A DNA stretch of 62,777 nucleotides from an uncultured Burkholderiales bacterium (lineage in GTDB: Bacteria > Pseudomonadota > Gammaproteobacteria > Burkholderiales > Casimicrobiaceae). Numbering within the stretch: the first letter of the stretch is position 1; every line of letters begins with the position of its first letter. The translations under genes were made by a program, and so were the position numbers. Of the stretch, positions 30,449 through 39,429 are shown piece after piece. The stretch lies in NCBI GenBank assembly GCA_937944385.1, contig CALDYQ010000010.1, positions 1-62,777 of the forward strand, written 5' to 3'. The notes below the pieces were generated by a model, which worked only from the letters and a program-made list of their open reading frames with translations, was not told the origin of the DNA and did not search any database.

Positions 30449-31009
30449 TCAACCGAATAGCCCGCGGCCACTTTGCCCGCCGCCCAGGTTCTTCATGACT
30501 TCGCCGAGCACGCTCTGCAGCATGTCCGGGGATTCGTTCTGCGGCAACTGGCCACCGGGCGTCATCTTGTCGATGACCTGCGGCAGCGCCTGCGCGAGCA
30601 ACCCGAAGAGCTGATTCGTATCCGCACCGCTGCCGCCGCTGCTGCTGCCCCCGCCAAGCAGCGCACCGAGCCCGCCCGCGGAACCGCCGCCCCGCCCCAT
30701 GCCGGACATCACCTGCCCGAGCAGATCACCCATGCCGCCGCTCCCGCTCTGCCCACCCGCCTGACCGCCGCCACCGAGGCCTCCCAGCACACGCATCAGA
30801 TCGTTCGGGTCGATCGGCAGATTGGACCCGGTGCCCTGCCAGCTGTCGGCCTGCTGGCCGAGGCCAGCCTGACGAAACTTGTCGAGCAATCCGCCCACGC
30901 CGCCCGATTGCTGGATCAGCCCGCCGATCAGGCTGCCCAAAAGATCCTGCTGACCGCCGCTGCGACCACTGTTCAATACCGCACCCAGCACGCTGTCCAA
31001 GAGGCCCAT
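30449..31009 (-). CDS. YidB-like protein (DUF937)
   Basis: A 186-aa glycine-rich protein of the YidB/DUF937 family, whose function is unknown. It starts MGLLDSVLGAVL, has repeated Leu-Leu-Gly segments and Gly/Ser-rich linkers at about 75-130, and ends with a helix pair around ALPQVIDKMTPGG. ATG at 31009 is preceded by GGGAGC, and residues upstream of it in the same frame are not family-like. It is a single-gene unit ended by the terminator at 30393-30416. Confidence 0.88.
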   Translation of the reverse strand: MGLLDSVLGAVLNSGRSGGQQDLLGSLIGGLIQQSGGVGGLLDKFRQAGLGQQADSWQGTGSNLPIDPNDLMRVLGGLGGGGQAGGQSGSGGMGDLLGQVMSGMGRGGGSAGGLGALLGGGSSSGGSGADTNQLFGLLAQALPQVIDKMTPGGQLPQNESPDMLQSVLGEVMKNLGGGQSGRGLFG

Positions 31010-31154
31010 CGTTTGCTCCCTTTGCAAGAAAAAGCCATACGGCTCAAAAGCACGACCGCAAGACGACGCCGCGATCCACGAACTGGACCTTAGCACAGGC
31101 CCGTGACGACGCGGCATCGGATTCGGCTGCAAGTGCAAACGCGCGGGCGCCCAC

Positions 31155-31904
31155 TCAGCCGCAGATCGTGCCCGGTCGCGTGGGCTCGATTTGACACGCG
31201 ACGACGCGCCGGCACAGTCGATCAAGATAGGGATCGACGATGCCTACCGCGCGCAGTGCTGCGTCGGTCTGCACGAGGTACTCGGCACCCGAGCCATATC
31301 GTCCGGCGCAGCCGATGAGCCGATCCACCACGACCTCGTCCGGCAGACGTCCGGCATAGGACGGGGCTTCACGGTTGATGACGAACCCGATCGCCGGCAC
31401 CGTTCGTGGCGCGTCCGTCTCCGCGTCGGCGTCATCGAGCCGCGCCTTGAACCAGCACGCGCGGTAGCTGCCGCCGGTCATCTCACGCCGCCAGAGCAGT
31501 CGCAGTTCGTCGCGAACCGCTTCGGGAGCCAGGCGAAACACCATGCCGCGCACCGATCCTCCGCGGTCGAGCGCGAGCACGAGCCCCGGTCGCTCGGGCG
31601 TGCCGCGATAGACGCTGCTCCACAGGCAGAACTGGCGATGCCAGCCGTGCACCCGCGCCGGGTGCCGTCCGCGATGGCGAAGGCAAGGGTTCCAGATGAG
31701 CGACCCATAGCCAAAGACGAAGACGTCATCCCGGCCATTCCAGCGCGCGAGCATCGCATCGAGCGAGCGCTCGATGTCGGCATCGCTCATGAGCCGTCCC
31801 CGGGCGAACGGCGAGCGAGCGAAATCGGCCCACGCGGAATTGGTTTCGATGTCCTCTCGCGAGATGCCAGTGGCGACCCCCACGAGGGTGGATCGGTTGC
31901 TCAT
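31155..31904 (-). CDS. Glutathione-specific gamma-glutamylcyclotransferase (ChaC family)
   Basis: A 249-aa cytosolic enzyme predicted to split glutathione into 5-oxoproline and Cys-Gly. The nucleotide-like loop YGSL is at 66-69 in [11 protein letters not shown]. The likely catalytic Glu is Glu141 in RREMTGGSY, and PSYAGRLP is a further ChaC motif. About 55 residues precede the core. The ATG overlaps the fbp stop as ATGA, so both are probably one operon; the link with gluconeogenesis is not obvious. The ChaC call is firm; in vivo substrate is inference. Confidence 0.9.
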   Translation of the reverse strand: MSNRSTLVGVATGISREDIETNSAWADFARSPFARGRLMSDADIERSLDAMLARWNGRDDVFVFGYGSLIWNPCLRHRGRHPARVHGWHRQFCLWSSVYRGTPERPGLVLALDRGGSVRGMVFRLAPEAVRDELRLLWRREMTGGSYRACWFKARLDDADAETDAPRTVPAIGFVINREAPSYAGRLPDEVVVDRLIGCAGRYGSGAEYLVQTDAALRAVGIVDPYLDRLCRRVVACQIEPTRPGTICG

Positions 31905-32917
31905 GGCGCGGGCGCCACCTCGTTGTGGTAGCCGGTGACCCGTTCCACCTCGTTGCGGCTGCCCAGGATGACTGCCACGCGCTCATGCAGCTTGGTCGGC
32001 ATGAGCTCGAGGATCCGCGTGTGGCCGTTGGTCGCAGCCCCGCCTGCCTGCTCGACGAGGAAGGCCATCGGGTTCGCCTCGTACATGAGCCGCAGCTTGC
32101 CGGGCTTGTCCGGCTCGCGCGCATCCCAGGGGTACATGAAGATACCGCCGCGCGTCAGGATGCGATGCACATCCGCCACCATGGAGGCGACCCAGCGCAT
32201 GTTGAAGTCCCGCCCGCGCGGCCCGTCCCTGCCTGCGAGCAACTCGTCGACATAGCGTCGTACCGGCGGCGCCCAGTGCCGAAAGTTGCTCATGTTGATC
32301 GCGAACTCGCGCGTGTCCGCCGGAATCGTCAGATTCGACTGCGTGAGCACCCAAGAGCCCATCTCCCGATCGAGCGTGAAGCAGTGCACGCCAGTGCCGA
32401 CCGTGAGCACGAGCACGGTGGACGGCCCGTAGACCGCGTAGCCCGCGGCGACTTGCGCGCCTCCGGGCTGGAGGAAGGACGCCTCGCTCACCGCGTGTCC
32501 GTCATCGGGCTTTCGAAGCACCGAGAAGATCGTGCCGACGGAGACGTTGACATCGATGTTCGAGCTGCCGTCGAGCGGATCGAACAGAAGCAGGTACTCG
32601 CCCTTTGGATAGCGATTGGGCGTCTCGTGGATGGTCTCCATCTCCTCGCTTGCCATCGCAGCGAGGTGCCCGCCCCACTCGTTTGCCTGCATGAGGATCT
32701 CGTTCGAGATCACGTCGAGCTTTTTCTGTGCCTCGCCCTGCACGTTGTCGCCGCCCGCCTCGCCAAGCACCCCGGCGAGCGCGCCCTTGCCCACGTTCAC
32801 CGCGATCGCCTTGCAGGCGCGGGCGACGACTTCGATCAAAAGCCGAAGCTCTGGCGTGATCGCCTGCGCGGCGCGCTCTTGTTCGACCAGGAACTGGGTG
32901 AGGGTTGTGCGGGGCAT
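31901..32917 (-). CDS. fbp: Fructose-1,6-bisphosphatase class I
   Basis: A 338-aa cytoplasmic enzyme of gluconeogenesis and, in autotrophs, the Calvin cycle. The metal and phosphate motif [13 protein letters not shown] starts at residue 112, the Glu91-Glu92 pair lies upstream, and GRIFMYPWD-like (GGIFMYPWD) is near residue 255. Length is normal. It is divergent from the CoA-transferase gene with only 42 nt between them; TAGAAT on the minus strand in that gap could be a -10. It overlaps the ChaC gene by 4 nt. Confidence 0.97.
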   Translation of the reverse strand: MPRTTLTQFLVEQERAAQAITPELRLLIEVVARACKAIAVNVGKGALAGVLGEAGGDNVQGEAQKKLDVISNEILMQANEWGGHLAAMASEEMETIHETPNRYPKGEYLLLFDPLDGSSNIDVNVSVGTIFSVLRKPDDGHAVSEASFLQPGGAQVAAGYAVYGPSTVLVLTVGTGVHCFTLDREMGSWVLTQSNLTIPADTREFAINMSNFRHWAPPVRRYVDELLAGRDGPRGRDFNMRWVASMVADVHRILTRGGIFMYPWDAREPDKPGKLRLMYEANPMAFLVEQAGGAATNGHTRILELMPTKLHERVAVILGSRNEVERVTGYHNEVAPAP

Positions 32918-32959
32918 CTCGGCGAGCCATGCGCGTAGGAGTCAGCGTAAATTCTAGGG

Positions 32960-34222
32960 ATGCCTTCCCGCCAGCCCCGCTCCCCCTCGCTGCATGCAGC
33001 CCAAGCCACCACGACTGCGCCGGCGCCGCTCTCAGGCATCCGCGTGGTCGAATTCACCCACATGGTCATGGGGCCGATGGCCGGGCTCGTTCTCGCCGAC
33101 CTCGGTGCCGACGTGCTCAAGATCGAGCCGGTCGAAGGCGACCGCACACGGCACCTGCTGGGCGCGGGCATCGGTTTCTTCCCGCTCTTCAACCGCAACA
33201 AAGCCTCGCTCGGCATCGATCTCAAGCACCCCGAGGGTGCGGCTGTCGCCCGGCGGCTGGCACTTTCGGCCGACGTCGTGATCGAGAACTTCAAGCCCGG
33301 CGCGCTCGAAAAGCTCGGCCTCGGCTTCGAGGCGCTCGCCGCCGAGAACCCACGGCTCATCTACGTCTCCTGCAAAGGCTTTCTGCCGGGGCCTTACGAG
33401 CACCGCACCGCGCTCGATGAGGTGGTCCAGATGATGGGCGGGCTCGCCTACATGACCGGCCGACCCGGCGACCCGCTCCGCGCCGGCTCGAGCGTGAACG
33501 ACATCATGGGCGGAATGTGGGCGGCGATCGGCGTGCTCGCCGCACTGCGCGAGCGCGAGACGACCGGCCGCGGCCGCCTCGTGACCTCGGCGCTCTTCGA
33601 GAACAACATCTGGCTCGTCGCACAGCACATGTTGCAGGCGCAGATCACCGATCGCGCGGTCGACCCGATGCCCAACCGCATCTCGCCCTGGGCGATCTAC
33701 GACGTGTTCACGGTCGCGGACGGCGAGCAGATCTTCCTCTCGGCCGTCTCGGATGCGCAGTGGCAGACCTTCTGCCGCGCGCTCGGTTTCGAGGACCTGC
33801 TCGATGTGCCCGAGTATGCGACCAACAACGATCGTGTCCGCGCGCGGCCCGTGCTCATGCCGCTCCTGCGTGAGCGGCTTGCGAAGCGAAGCGCCCGCGA
33901 ACTCGCCGCGCTCTGCGAAGCGCACGGTCTGCCCTACGCCCCGATCCGCGCGCCGCATGAACTGGTCGAGGATCCGCACCTTACGGCGACCGGCGGACTC
34001 GTGCCGATGCGTGTGTCCGACGGCCCGAAAGCCGGCCAGACGGTCAAGACCGCACTCGCCCCGCTCGCCTTCGACGGCGAACGGCTGCCGCTTCGCACCG
34101 ACCCGCCGTACCTCGGCGAGGGCGCGATCGACTGGCTCGAAGCAAGTGGGATCGACGCCGCGAGCCGCGCGCGTTTGCAAACGGGCGGCGTGATCGCAAT
34201 CGCTGGCAGCTCGGCCGGCTGA
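32960..34222 (+). CDS. CaiB/BaiF-type (class III) CoA-transferase
   Basis: A 420-aa enzyme predicted to move CoA between carboxylic acids. The N-terminal fold starts PLSGIRVVEFTHMVMGPM at about residue 23. The likely catalytic Asp is Asp181 in SSVNDIMGGMWAA, followed by TTGRGRLV. Length is in the family range. The first 20 residues are low complexity and may not all be translated. Substrates cannot be told: no dehydrogenase, hydratase or transporter is next to it. It is convergent with the YkgJ gene. Confidence 0.9.
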   Translation: MPSRQPRSPSLHAAQATTTAPAPLSGIRVVEFTHMVMGPMAGLVLADLGADVLKIEPVEGDRTRHLLGAGIGFFPLFNRNKASLGIDLKHPEGAAVARRLALSADVVIENFKPGALEKLGLGFEALAAENPRLIYVSCKGFLPGPYEHRTALDEVVQMMGGLAYMTGRPGDPLRAGSSVNDIMGGMWAAIGVLAALRERETTGRGRLVTSALFENNIWLVAQHMLQAQITDRAVDPMPNRISPWAIYDVFTVADGEQIFLSAVSDAQWQTFCRALGFEDLLDVPEYATNNDRVRARPVLMPLLRERLAKRSARELAALCEAHGLPYAPIRAPHELVEDPHLTATGGLVPMRVSDGPKAGQTVKTALAPLAFDGERLPLRTDPPYLGEGAIDWLEASGIDAASRARLQTGGVIAIAGSSAG

Positions 34223-34231
34223 GCGGCCAAT

Positions 34232-34525
34232 TCAGCGCGTCGCCCGCTCGAGCCAGGTGAGGTACGCCATCGCCCGCGCCCGCGTCGTCTCGACGGACGG
34301 ATCGGTGCCGCACATCTCGACGCTGGGCTGAAGCCCCGCGCAGAACGCGGGCCGCTCGGGACGCCCGAACAGCCGGCAGCGGTTCGTCTCGTCGAGCTCT
34401 ACGCAGCGCACGCCGGCCGGTTTGCCGTTGGGCATACCCGGAATCGGTGAGGCAATCGAAGGTGCGATGCAGCACGCGCCGCAGCCGGCGCGGCAGGCGA
34501 CCGATGCTGCAGATTCCGCGTTCAC
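34232..34525 (-). CDS. YkgJ-family cysteine-cluster protein
   Basis: A 97-aa protein of the YkgJ family (putative zinc- or iron-binding cysteine cluster). Visible Cys motifs are CRAGCGACC near the N-terminus, then CVELD, NRCRLFG and AFCAGLQPS. Function is unknown in this family. It starts with GTG, overlapping the NUDIX stop as GTGA, and so belongs to the pdxH-NUDIX-ykgJ operon. All Cys expected for the cluster seem present. Confidence 0.88.
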   Translation of the reverse strand: MNAESAASVACRAGCGACCIAPSIASPIPGMPNGKPAGVRCVELDETNRCRLFGRPERPAFCAGLQPSVEMCGTDPSVETTRARAMAYLTWLERATR

Positions 34526-34995
34526 GGCGGATCGATCGTGGTCGCGAGATGGGCACGGGCAAGCGCCGCTGCCCTCGCGAAGGCGCCGTTCGAGAACGCC
34601 CCCTCGTCGGGAAACGGCTCGTCGATCGGGTGCCAGAAATAATCGAAGACGAGCCCGTCTTCTTCGGGCGAGCCGCGGGCGACGTGCGCCCAGCGCTCGG
34701 GCAGCGGAGCCTCGGGCAGAATCACAAACACATGCCAGCGCTGCCGTTCCGGTGTCTCGCCCGGGATGAAGCCATTCGCGAGGCGTTCGATCTCGAAGGC
34801 GCCGACCGCGATCGGCGCGACATCGAGCACGAGTCCGGATTCCTCGGCCAGCTCGCGCAGCACCGCTTGGGCGGGCGTCTCGGCCGGGTCGATCGTGCCC
34901 TTGGGCAGCTGCACGCCGGCGAGCGGGTGGCGAAACACGAGCAACCGCTCCGCCTGCACGACGCAGGCGCAGGCCTTGCCGATCGGCTCGGTCAC
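34522..34995 (-). CDS. NUDIX hydrolase
   Basis: A 157-aa pyrophosphohydrolase. The Nudix box fits G-x5-E-x7-RELxEE-xG: it starts at [13 protein letters not shown] and ends RELAEESGL. The substrate is not predictable. I chose GTG at 34995 because it overlaps the pdxH stop as GTGA and gives a compact domain; the much longer open frame upstream lies inside pdxH. The neighbours pdxH and the YkgJ gene are probably co-translated. Confidence 0.9.
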   Translation of the reverse strand: MTEPIGKACACVVQAERLLVFRHPLAGVQLPKGTIDPAETPAQAVLRELAEESGLVLDVAPIAVGAFEIERLANGFIPGETPERQRWHVFVILPEAPLPERWAHVARGSPEEDGLVFDYFWHPIDEPFPDEGAFSNGAFARAAALARAHLATTIDPP

Positions 34996-35663
34996 GGTGC
35001 GAGCCGCTCGATATGCCAGCCGCCAAACTGCTTCATGTAGACGAGCCGGTCGTGCAGACGCGAGCGGCGACCCTGCCAGAACTCGACGCGCTCGGGCAGC
35101 ACCCGGTAGCCGCCCCAGTGTGCAGGGCGCGGCGGGCCGCCAGGCAATGCGCCGTAACGTGCGGTGACCGCGGCCACCTTGAGCAGAAGCGCCTCGCGCG
35201 AGGCGATCGGCTCGCTTTGCGGCGAAGCATGCGCACCCAGCCGCGAGGCGAGCGGCCGCGAGGCGTAGTACGCGTCGGATTCCTCGGCCGAGACCTTTTC
35301 GACCGCACCCTCGATGCGCACCTGCCGCTCGAGCTCCACCCAGTGGAAGGTCAGCGCGGCATAGGGCGACGCGGCCAGTTCTCGGCCCTTGCGGCTCTCG
35401 TAGTTCGTATAGAAGACGAAGCCGCGCTCGTCCAAGCCCTTGAGCAGGACGATGCGGCCGGACGGACGACCGTGCGCATTGACGGTGGCGAGGTTCATGG
35501 CCGTCGGTTCGGGCAACCGGGCATGGATGGCCTCGTCGAGCCACTTGCGGAACTGCGTGATCGGATCGGCCGCCAGGTCTCGCTTGCCGAGGGCGGCGAG
35601 CTTGTAGTCCTTGCGCAGGTTGGCGATGTCGTCGGCAGAAGGGGTGACGGTTGCTGTGCTCAT
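34992..35663 (-). CDS. pdxH: Pyridoxamine 5'-phosphate oxidase
   Basis: A 223-aa FMN enzyme that oxidises pyridoxine or pyridoxamine phosphate to PLP. The FMN/substrate motifs [20 protein letters not shown] and ESRKGREL lie in the middle. The conserved C-terminal RLHDRLVY segment and the final WHIERLAP are intact. It is first in a three-gene minus-strand operon and is divergent from the MoxR gene. Only 43 nt separate the two starts, with CTATGATAG in between as a possible shared -10 region. Confidence 0.97.
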   Translation of the reverse strand: MSTATVTPSADDIANLRKDYKLAALGKRDLAADPITQFRKWLDEAIHARLPEPTAMNLATVNAHGRPSGRIVLLKGLDERGFVFYTNYESRKGRELAASPYAALTFHWVELERQVRIEGAVEKVSAEESDAYYASRPLASRLGAHASPQSEPIASREALLLKVAAVTARYGALPGGPPRPAHWGGYRVLPERVEFWQGRRSRLHDRLVYMKQFGGWHIERLAP

Positions 35664-35706
35664 GCGCCCCTATGATAGGCGGCTTCCTTTCGCTCCCCGC
35701 CCGCTC

Positions 35707-36546
35707 ATGCGCTTCGAAGGCTCCGACAGTTACATCGCCACCCCCGACCTGTTGCTCGCGGTGAATGCGGCGCTTACGCTCGAACGGCCGCTACTCATCA
35801 AGGGCGAGCCGGGCACCGGCAAGACGCTGCTCGCCGAAGAGGTGGCGCGCGCGCTCGGCCGGCCTCTCTTTCAGTGGCATGTGAAGAGCACCACCAAGGC
35901 GCAGCACGGCCTCTACGAGTACGACGCGGTGAGTCGGCTGCGCGACTCGCAGCTCGGTGATCCGCGTGTGCACGACATCGCCCACTACATTCGCCGTGGG
36001 GTGCTCTGGCAGGCCTTCGATAGCCCGATCGCCTCGGTGGTGCTGATCGACGAGATCGACAAGGCGGACATCGAGTTTCCCAATGACCTGCTCCGGGAGC
36101 TCGACCGGATGCGTTTCGATGTGCATGAGACCGGCGAGACGGTCGTTGCACGGTTGCGGCCGCTCTTCGTGATCACGAGCAACAGCGAGAAGGAACTCCC
36201 AGACGCCTTCCTGCGCCGGTGCTTCTTCCACTACATCCGCTTTCCCGATCGCGAGACGATGCGTCGCATCGTCGAGGTGCATTTCCGCGGCATCAAGCAG
36301 GAGCTCGTGAGCGCAGCGCTCGAGGCATTCTTCGACCTGCGCGAATTGCCGGGGCTCAAGAAGAAGCCGTCCACGAGCGAGCTCATCGACTGGCTCAAGC
36401 TCCTGCTCGCCGAAGACATCGACCCGACGGTGCTGCGCGAGCGCGACAGCCGGAAGACCCTGATGCCGCTCTACGGCGCGCTGCTCAAGAACGAGCAGGA
36501 CATGGAGCTGTTCCAGAAGCTCCTGTTCATGGCGCGCCGCGGATGA
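35707..36546 (+). CDS. MoxR-family AAA+ ATPase
   Basis: A 279-aa AAA+ ATPase of the MoxR group. Walker A is GEPGTGKT and Walker B is VVLIDEIDKAD. Sensor 1 is in VITSNSEKELPDAFLRRC, which also carries the arginine finger. MoxR ATPases usually work with VWA-domain proteins as metal-insertion or assembly chaperones. No VWA gene follows here: ATG at 36543, overlapping the stop, opens only an 11-codon frame. ATG at 35707 was chosen because the conserved MRFEGSDSYIATP start follows. Confidence 0.92.
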   Translation: MRFEGSDSYIATPDLLLAVNAALTLERPLLIKGEPGTGKTLLAEEVARALGRPLFQWHVKSTTKAQHGLYEYDAVSRLRDSQLGDPRVHDIAHYIRRGVLWQAFDSPIASVVLIDEIDKADIEFPNDLLRELDRMRFDVHETGETVVARLRPLFVITSNSEKELPDAFLRRCFFHYIRFPDRETMRRIVEVHFRGIKQELVSAALEAFFDLRELPGLKKKPSTSELIDWLKLLLAEDIDPTVLRERDSRKTLMPLYGALLKNEQDMELFQKLLFMARRG

Positions 36547-36576
36547 GTGCAGCAGCAAAGAGGATCAGAGGGCAGT

Positions 36577-36700
36577 GAAAATTCGTGGCAAGCGCAGCCG
36601 AGACGAGGCGCAAGCGAGCGAAACGCGAGACATTTCTCGCAGGTCGGCGACGCCTCGAGCGAGCGCGCAACGATGTATCGGCAAGCGCAGCAGAATTTTC
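36577..36700. repeat. Palindromic intergenic element between the MoxR and DUF465 genes
   Basis: The outer ends are a perfect 8-bp inverted repeat (GAAAATTC at 36577-36584, GAATTTTC at 36693-36700). The centre is a perfect hairpin GCGAGA-CATT-TCTCGC (36625-36640). In addition GGCAAGCGCAG occurs as a direct repeat at 36587-36597 and 36680-36690. The element fills most of the gap between two convergent genes. It may act as a two-way terminator or be a small repetitive (REP/MITE-like) element. I cannot tell its copy number. Confidence 0.55.
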
Positions 36701-36708
36701 TCGCGCTC

Positions 36709-36939
36709 TCAGCCTTGCTTGCGTGCCGTATCCGCCTTTCGCAGCATCGCGTACATCTCGTCCTTCAGGTGCAGCTTCTCCTTCTTGAGCGTTTCGATCG
36801 CCTCGTGCGTGGCAGGCTCCTCTCCCGCTTCCATCCGCTTGACGCGGTGGTCGAGCTCGTTGTGCCGGTCGAACAGCCTGGCGAAGTGGTGATCCCGGGT
36901 CTTCAGGTCGTGAATCAGGTCGCGGTATTCAGGGAACAT
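36709..36939 (-). CDS. YdcH-like DUF465 small coiled-coil protein
   Basis: A 76-aa helical protein starting MFPEYRDLIHDLK and containing LKKEKLHLKDEMYAML, the conserved core of DUF465 (YdcH, SlyX-like). It should form one alpha-helical hairpin or coiled coil. Function is unknown. It is convergent with the MoxR gene and divergent from the YHS lipoprotein gene. Confidence 0.9.
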   Translation of the reverse strand: MFPEYRDLIHDLKTRDHHFARLFDRHNELDHRVKRMEAGEEPATHEAIETLKKEKLHLKDEMYAMLRKADTARKQG

Positions 36940-37049
36940 GACGCCTCCAGCGTTGAAATCCCTTCATGCTACGGGGACCGGTCCATTCGATGGCCCGAAG
37001 CGGATCAAGACTCGCGCGAAAATTGTGTTCCCACTTCCGGGCTCGTCCC

Positions 37050-37637
37050 ATGCATCTGCGCCCATCCCCCGTCATTGCCAGCCTCTTGGGCGTGCTCGCC
37101 CTTGCGGGCTGTGCACCACTGCTGACCCAGAATCCGGGCGGCAAGCTCTCTCCGGCAAACGTGGTGTCGATGGACGATCATGATCGCGTCCTGCTCAAGG
37201 GCGCCGATGTGGTGGCCTACTTCACCGAAGGCCGCCATCGTCAGGGAGAGCCACAGTGGTCAAGCACGTGGGAGGGCATCACGTTTCAGTTCTCGAGCGC
37301 GGAGAACAAGGCGCGTTTCGATGCCGCGCCCGAAAAATATCTCCCGGAATTCGGCGGCTACTGCGCCAACGGAATCGTCTACGGGATCCCGTGGGGCGGC
37401 GATGCCGACAGCTTCGCGCTGATCGACGGCAAGCTCTACATCTTCGGTGGGGCGGGTTCGAAAGCGGCCTTCATGCTCGATCCGGTGCGCAACCTTTCGC
37501 TGGCGCGCCAGTATTGGGAGAACGAGATCAAGGGCGCCAACGCGCTCGTGCAGCGCGTGCGCCGACTCCTATGGCGAGTGCCTCACTACAAGAGCGGCGC
37601 TGAGCTGGCGGCCGAGGTCGAGCAGCGTCGGCGCTGA
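37050..37637 (+). CDS. YHS-domain lipoprotein
   Basis: A 195-aa envelope lipoprotein. The signal peptide ends in a lipobox LALAGC. The mature part has a YHS-like domain: KGADVVAYFTEGRHRQG, then FQFSSAENKARFDAAPEKY and FGGYCANGI. YHS domains often bind metal through Cys, and one Cys is present in the GGYCANG motif. ATG at 37050 was chosen because the signal peptide starts there. Role unknown. It lies 25 nt upstream of the transporter-acyltransferase fusion, perhaps in one transcript. Confidence 0.88.
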   Translation: MHLRPSPVIASLLGVLALAGCAPLLTQNPGGKLSPANVVSMDDHDRVLLKGADVVAYFTEGRHRQGEPQWSSTWEGITFQFSSAENKARFDAAPEKYLPEFGGYCANGIVYGIPWGGDADSFALIDGKLYIFGGAGSKAAFMLDPVRNLSLARQYWENEIKGANALVQRVRRLLWRVPHYKSGAELAAEVEQRRR

Positions 37638-37662
37638 TGGCTTGCGTGCGTGTGTATCGATC

Positions 37663-39423
37663 GTGGTGATTAGTGCACCGCAAGCACTCCTGCCCCGCCT
37701 GCTCCTTCTCGGTGCGCTCTGGGGTGCGGCGTTCATGTTCCTCCGCCTCGCGGCGCCCGAGTTCGGGGCCTTTGCGCTCGCCGGCGTGCGGGTGGGCCTG
37801 GCTGCGCTCTTGATGCTCGCTTTTGCCCTGGCCACCGGCCGTGCGCTCCACTGGCGGGAGCGCTGGATGCGCTACGTGCTCGTCGGCGGCGTGAACACGG
37901 CGCTACCGTTCCTGCTCTACAGCTTCGCGGCGCTGCACATCCCCGCCGGATACAGCGCAATTGCCAACGCGACTGTACCGGTGTGGAGTGCGCTGATCGC
38001 GTGGCGCGTCTATCGCCAGCAACTGGGGCGCAGCGTGTGGCTCGGGATCGCCATCGCCTTCGTCGGTGTCTACGTGCTCGTCGGACTGCAGCCGGTGGCG
38101 GTCACCGCGCTTTCGGCTCTCGGCATGATGGCCGCCCTCGCCGGTGCGTCGCTCTACGCGGTGTCGGGCTATCTCATCAACCGCCATTTCGCGGGCGGCG
38201 ACGGTGTGGCCGGGGCGACCGGCATGGTGCTCGGTGCCCTCGTCTGGCTCGTCCTTCCTGCGTTGGTCAACGCACCGTCTACACTGCCTTCGGTCAGCGC
38301 ATGGGCTGCGGTGGCGCTGCTCGCCGTCTTTTGCACGGCAATGGGCTACATCCTCTTCTTTGGTTTGATCCGCGACTACGGACCGCAGCGCGCGGCGACC
38401 GTGGCCTTTCTTTTTCCGGCGTTTGCCGCGCTCTGGGGGTTTGTCGTGCTCGGCGAGCCGATCACGCTGAACATGCTCTCCGGCATGGCGATGGTGTTCC
38501 TCGGCACGGCGATGGTTTCTGGCGCTCATCGTGACGTGTTGAGGGCCCTGTGGCGCGGCTGGGAACAGGTAGTGCTGCCGTTCATGTTCGTCCTCGCACC
38601 GGCGTGGCTCAAGCGGCGCATCCTCCATGCCGTGATGCACGCCCCGGGCCATTTCGAAATCGAGGTGGCAGGCGCAAGCAGGGCGATCGCGCGGCATTTG
38701 CCCGAGGCCGACCTCGCACGCGCGGCGCGCGAGCATCGGTTGACGCGATTCATCGACGCGGTCGACCCGCTTCGTTCGGCCTGGGCCGAGACCCGCACCC
38801 TTCGGCAGAGTGTTGTCGTCGAGGTTGCGGCGCTGCCCCCGGGCCCTGTGCTGCTCCTCGGAGCCCATCATGGCGGCGCGTGGTGGGTCCTCCCGTGGCT
38901 CAGAGTGCACCGAGGCGCGGTCCGGTTCGTTGCGGCCAGCATTCCACCGGATGCAGACGATGCACCGTGGCGTGCACGCCTCTGGCGACGCTTTAGGCTC
39001 TGGCGGTGGAGGGAGCTCAATCGCATCGGCGGCAAGCCAGTCATACCGATGCGGGGTGCGCTCGCACAGGCGACCGCCGAGTTCGAACAAGGGGGCGTCG
39101 TCGTCGCGCTGCTCGACGTTCCTGCCTGCCTCACAAGGAAAGCGTCAGCGGTGTCGTTCTTTGGCCGTGAGGCCTGGTTGCCGCGACAACTCATCGATCT
39201 AGGCGTGGCGGCCGGAGCGCATCTGGCCTATCTGCGCGGTCACTTCGACCCGGACGTGCTGCGCTACCAAATCGAGATCACGCCGTTCGCCGTGCAAACC
39301 GATCCCGTGGCCGCGTTCGCTGAATACGCAGCGCGGCTTGAAGCCGATGTGCGCGCCGCGCCGGGTCGCTGGCACTGCTGGGGAGAGTTTGACCTCTTCT
39401 TCGACCCACCGCCGGCGCGCTAG
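37663..39423 (+). CDS. Fusion of an EamA/DMT transporter with a LpxL-like acyltransferase domain
   Basis: A 586-aa two-part membrane protein. Residues 1-290 form a complete EamA-type drug/metabolite transporter with about ten hydrophobic segments in two repeats (LLLLGALWGAAFMFLRLA starts the first, ALGMMAALAGASLYAVSGY the second). Residues 300-586 resemble the LpxL/HtrB lysophospholipid acyltransferase fold: LLLGAHHGGAWW, GKPVIPMRGALAQATAEF, VSFFGREAWLP and a C-terminal PGRWHCWGEFD. In LpxL-type enzymes the motif is HX4E; here the position five after His402 is Trp407, so the usual acid is missing. Start GTG 37663 or 37666 is uncertain. The two halves are in one frame without a stop. Convergent with phoR. 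Confidence 0.8.
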   Translation: MVISAPQALLPRLLLLGALWGAAFMFLRLAAPEFGAFALAGVRVGLAALLMLAFALATGRALHWRERWMRYVLVGGVNTALPFLLYSFAALHIPAGYSAIANATVPVWSALIAWRVYRQQLGRSVWLGIAIAFVGVYVLVGLQPVAVTALSALGMMAALAGASLYAVSGYLINRHFAGGDGVAGATGMVLGALVWLVLPALVNAPSTLPSVSAWAAVALLAVFCTAMGYILFFGLIRDYGPQRAATVAFLFPAFAALWGFVVLGEPITLNMLSGMAMVFLGTAMVSGAHRDVLRALWRGWEQVVLPFMFVLAPAWLKRRILHAVMHAPGHFEIEVAGASRAIARHLPEADLARAAREHRLTRFIDAVDPLRSAWAETRTLRQSVVVEVAALPPGPVLLLGAHHGGAWWVLPWLRVHRGAVRFVAASIPPDADDAPWRARLWRRFRLWRWRELNRIGGKPVIPMRGALAQATAEFEQGGVVVALLDVPACLTRKASAVSFFGREAWLPRQLIDLGVAAGAHLAYLRGHFDPDVLRYQIEITPFAVQTDPVAAFAEYAARLEADVRAAPGRWHCWGEFDLFFDPPPAR

Positions 39424-39429
39424 TGCGCC

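Noticed and set aside
35664-35706. Divergent promoter pair with a shared CTATGATAG between pdxH and the MoxR gene
   Set aside because: Neither direction has a -35 at acceptable spacing, and it would leave pdxH leaderless. Not strong enough to list as a feature.
37447-37662. Upstream extension of the transporter-acyltransferase frame
   Set aside because: It overlaps the YHS lipoprotein in another frame and lacks membrane features. The transporter domain begins at about 37663.
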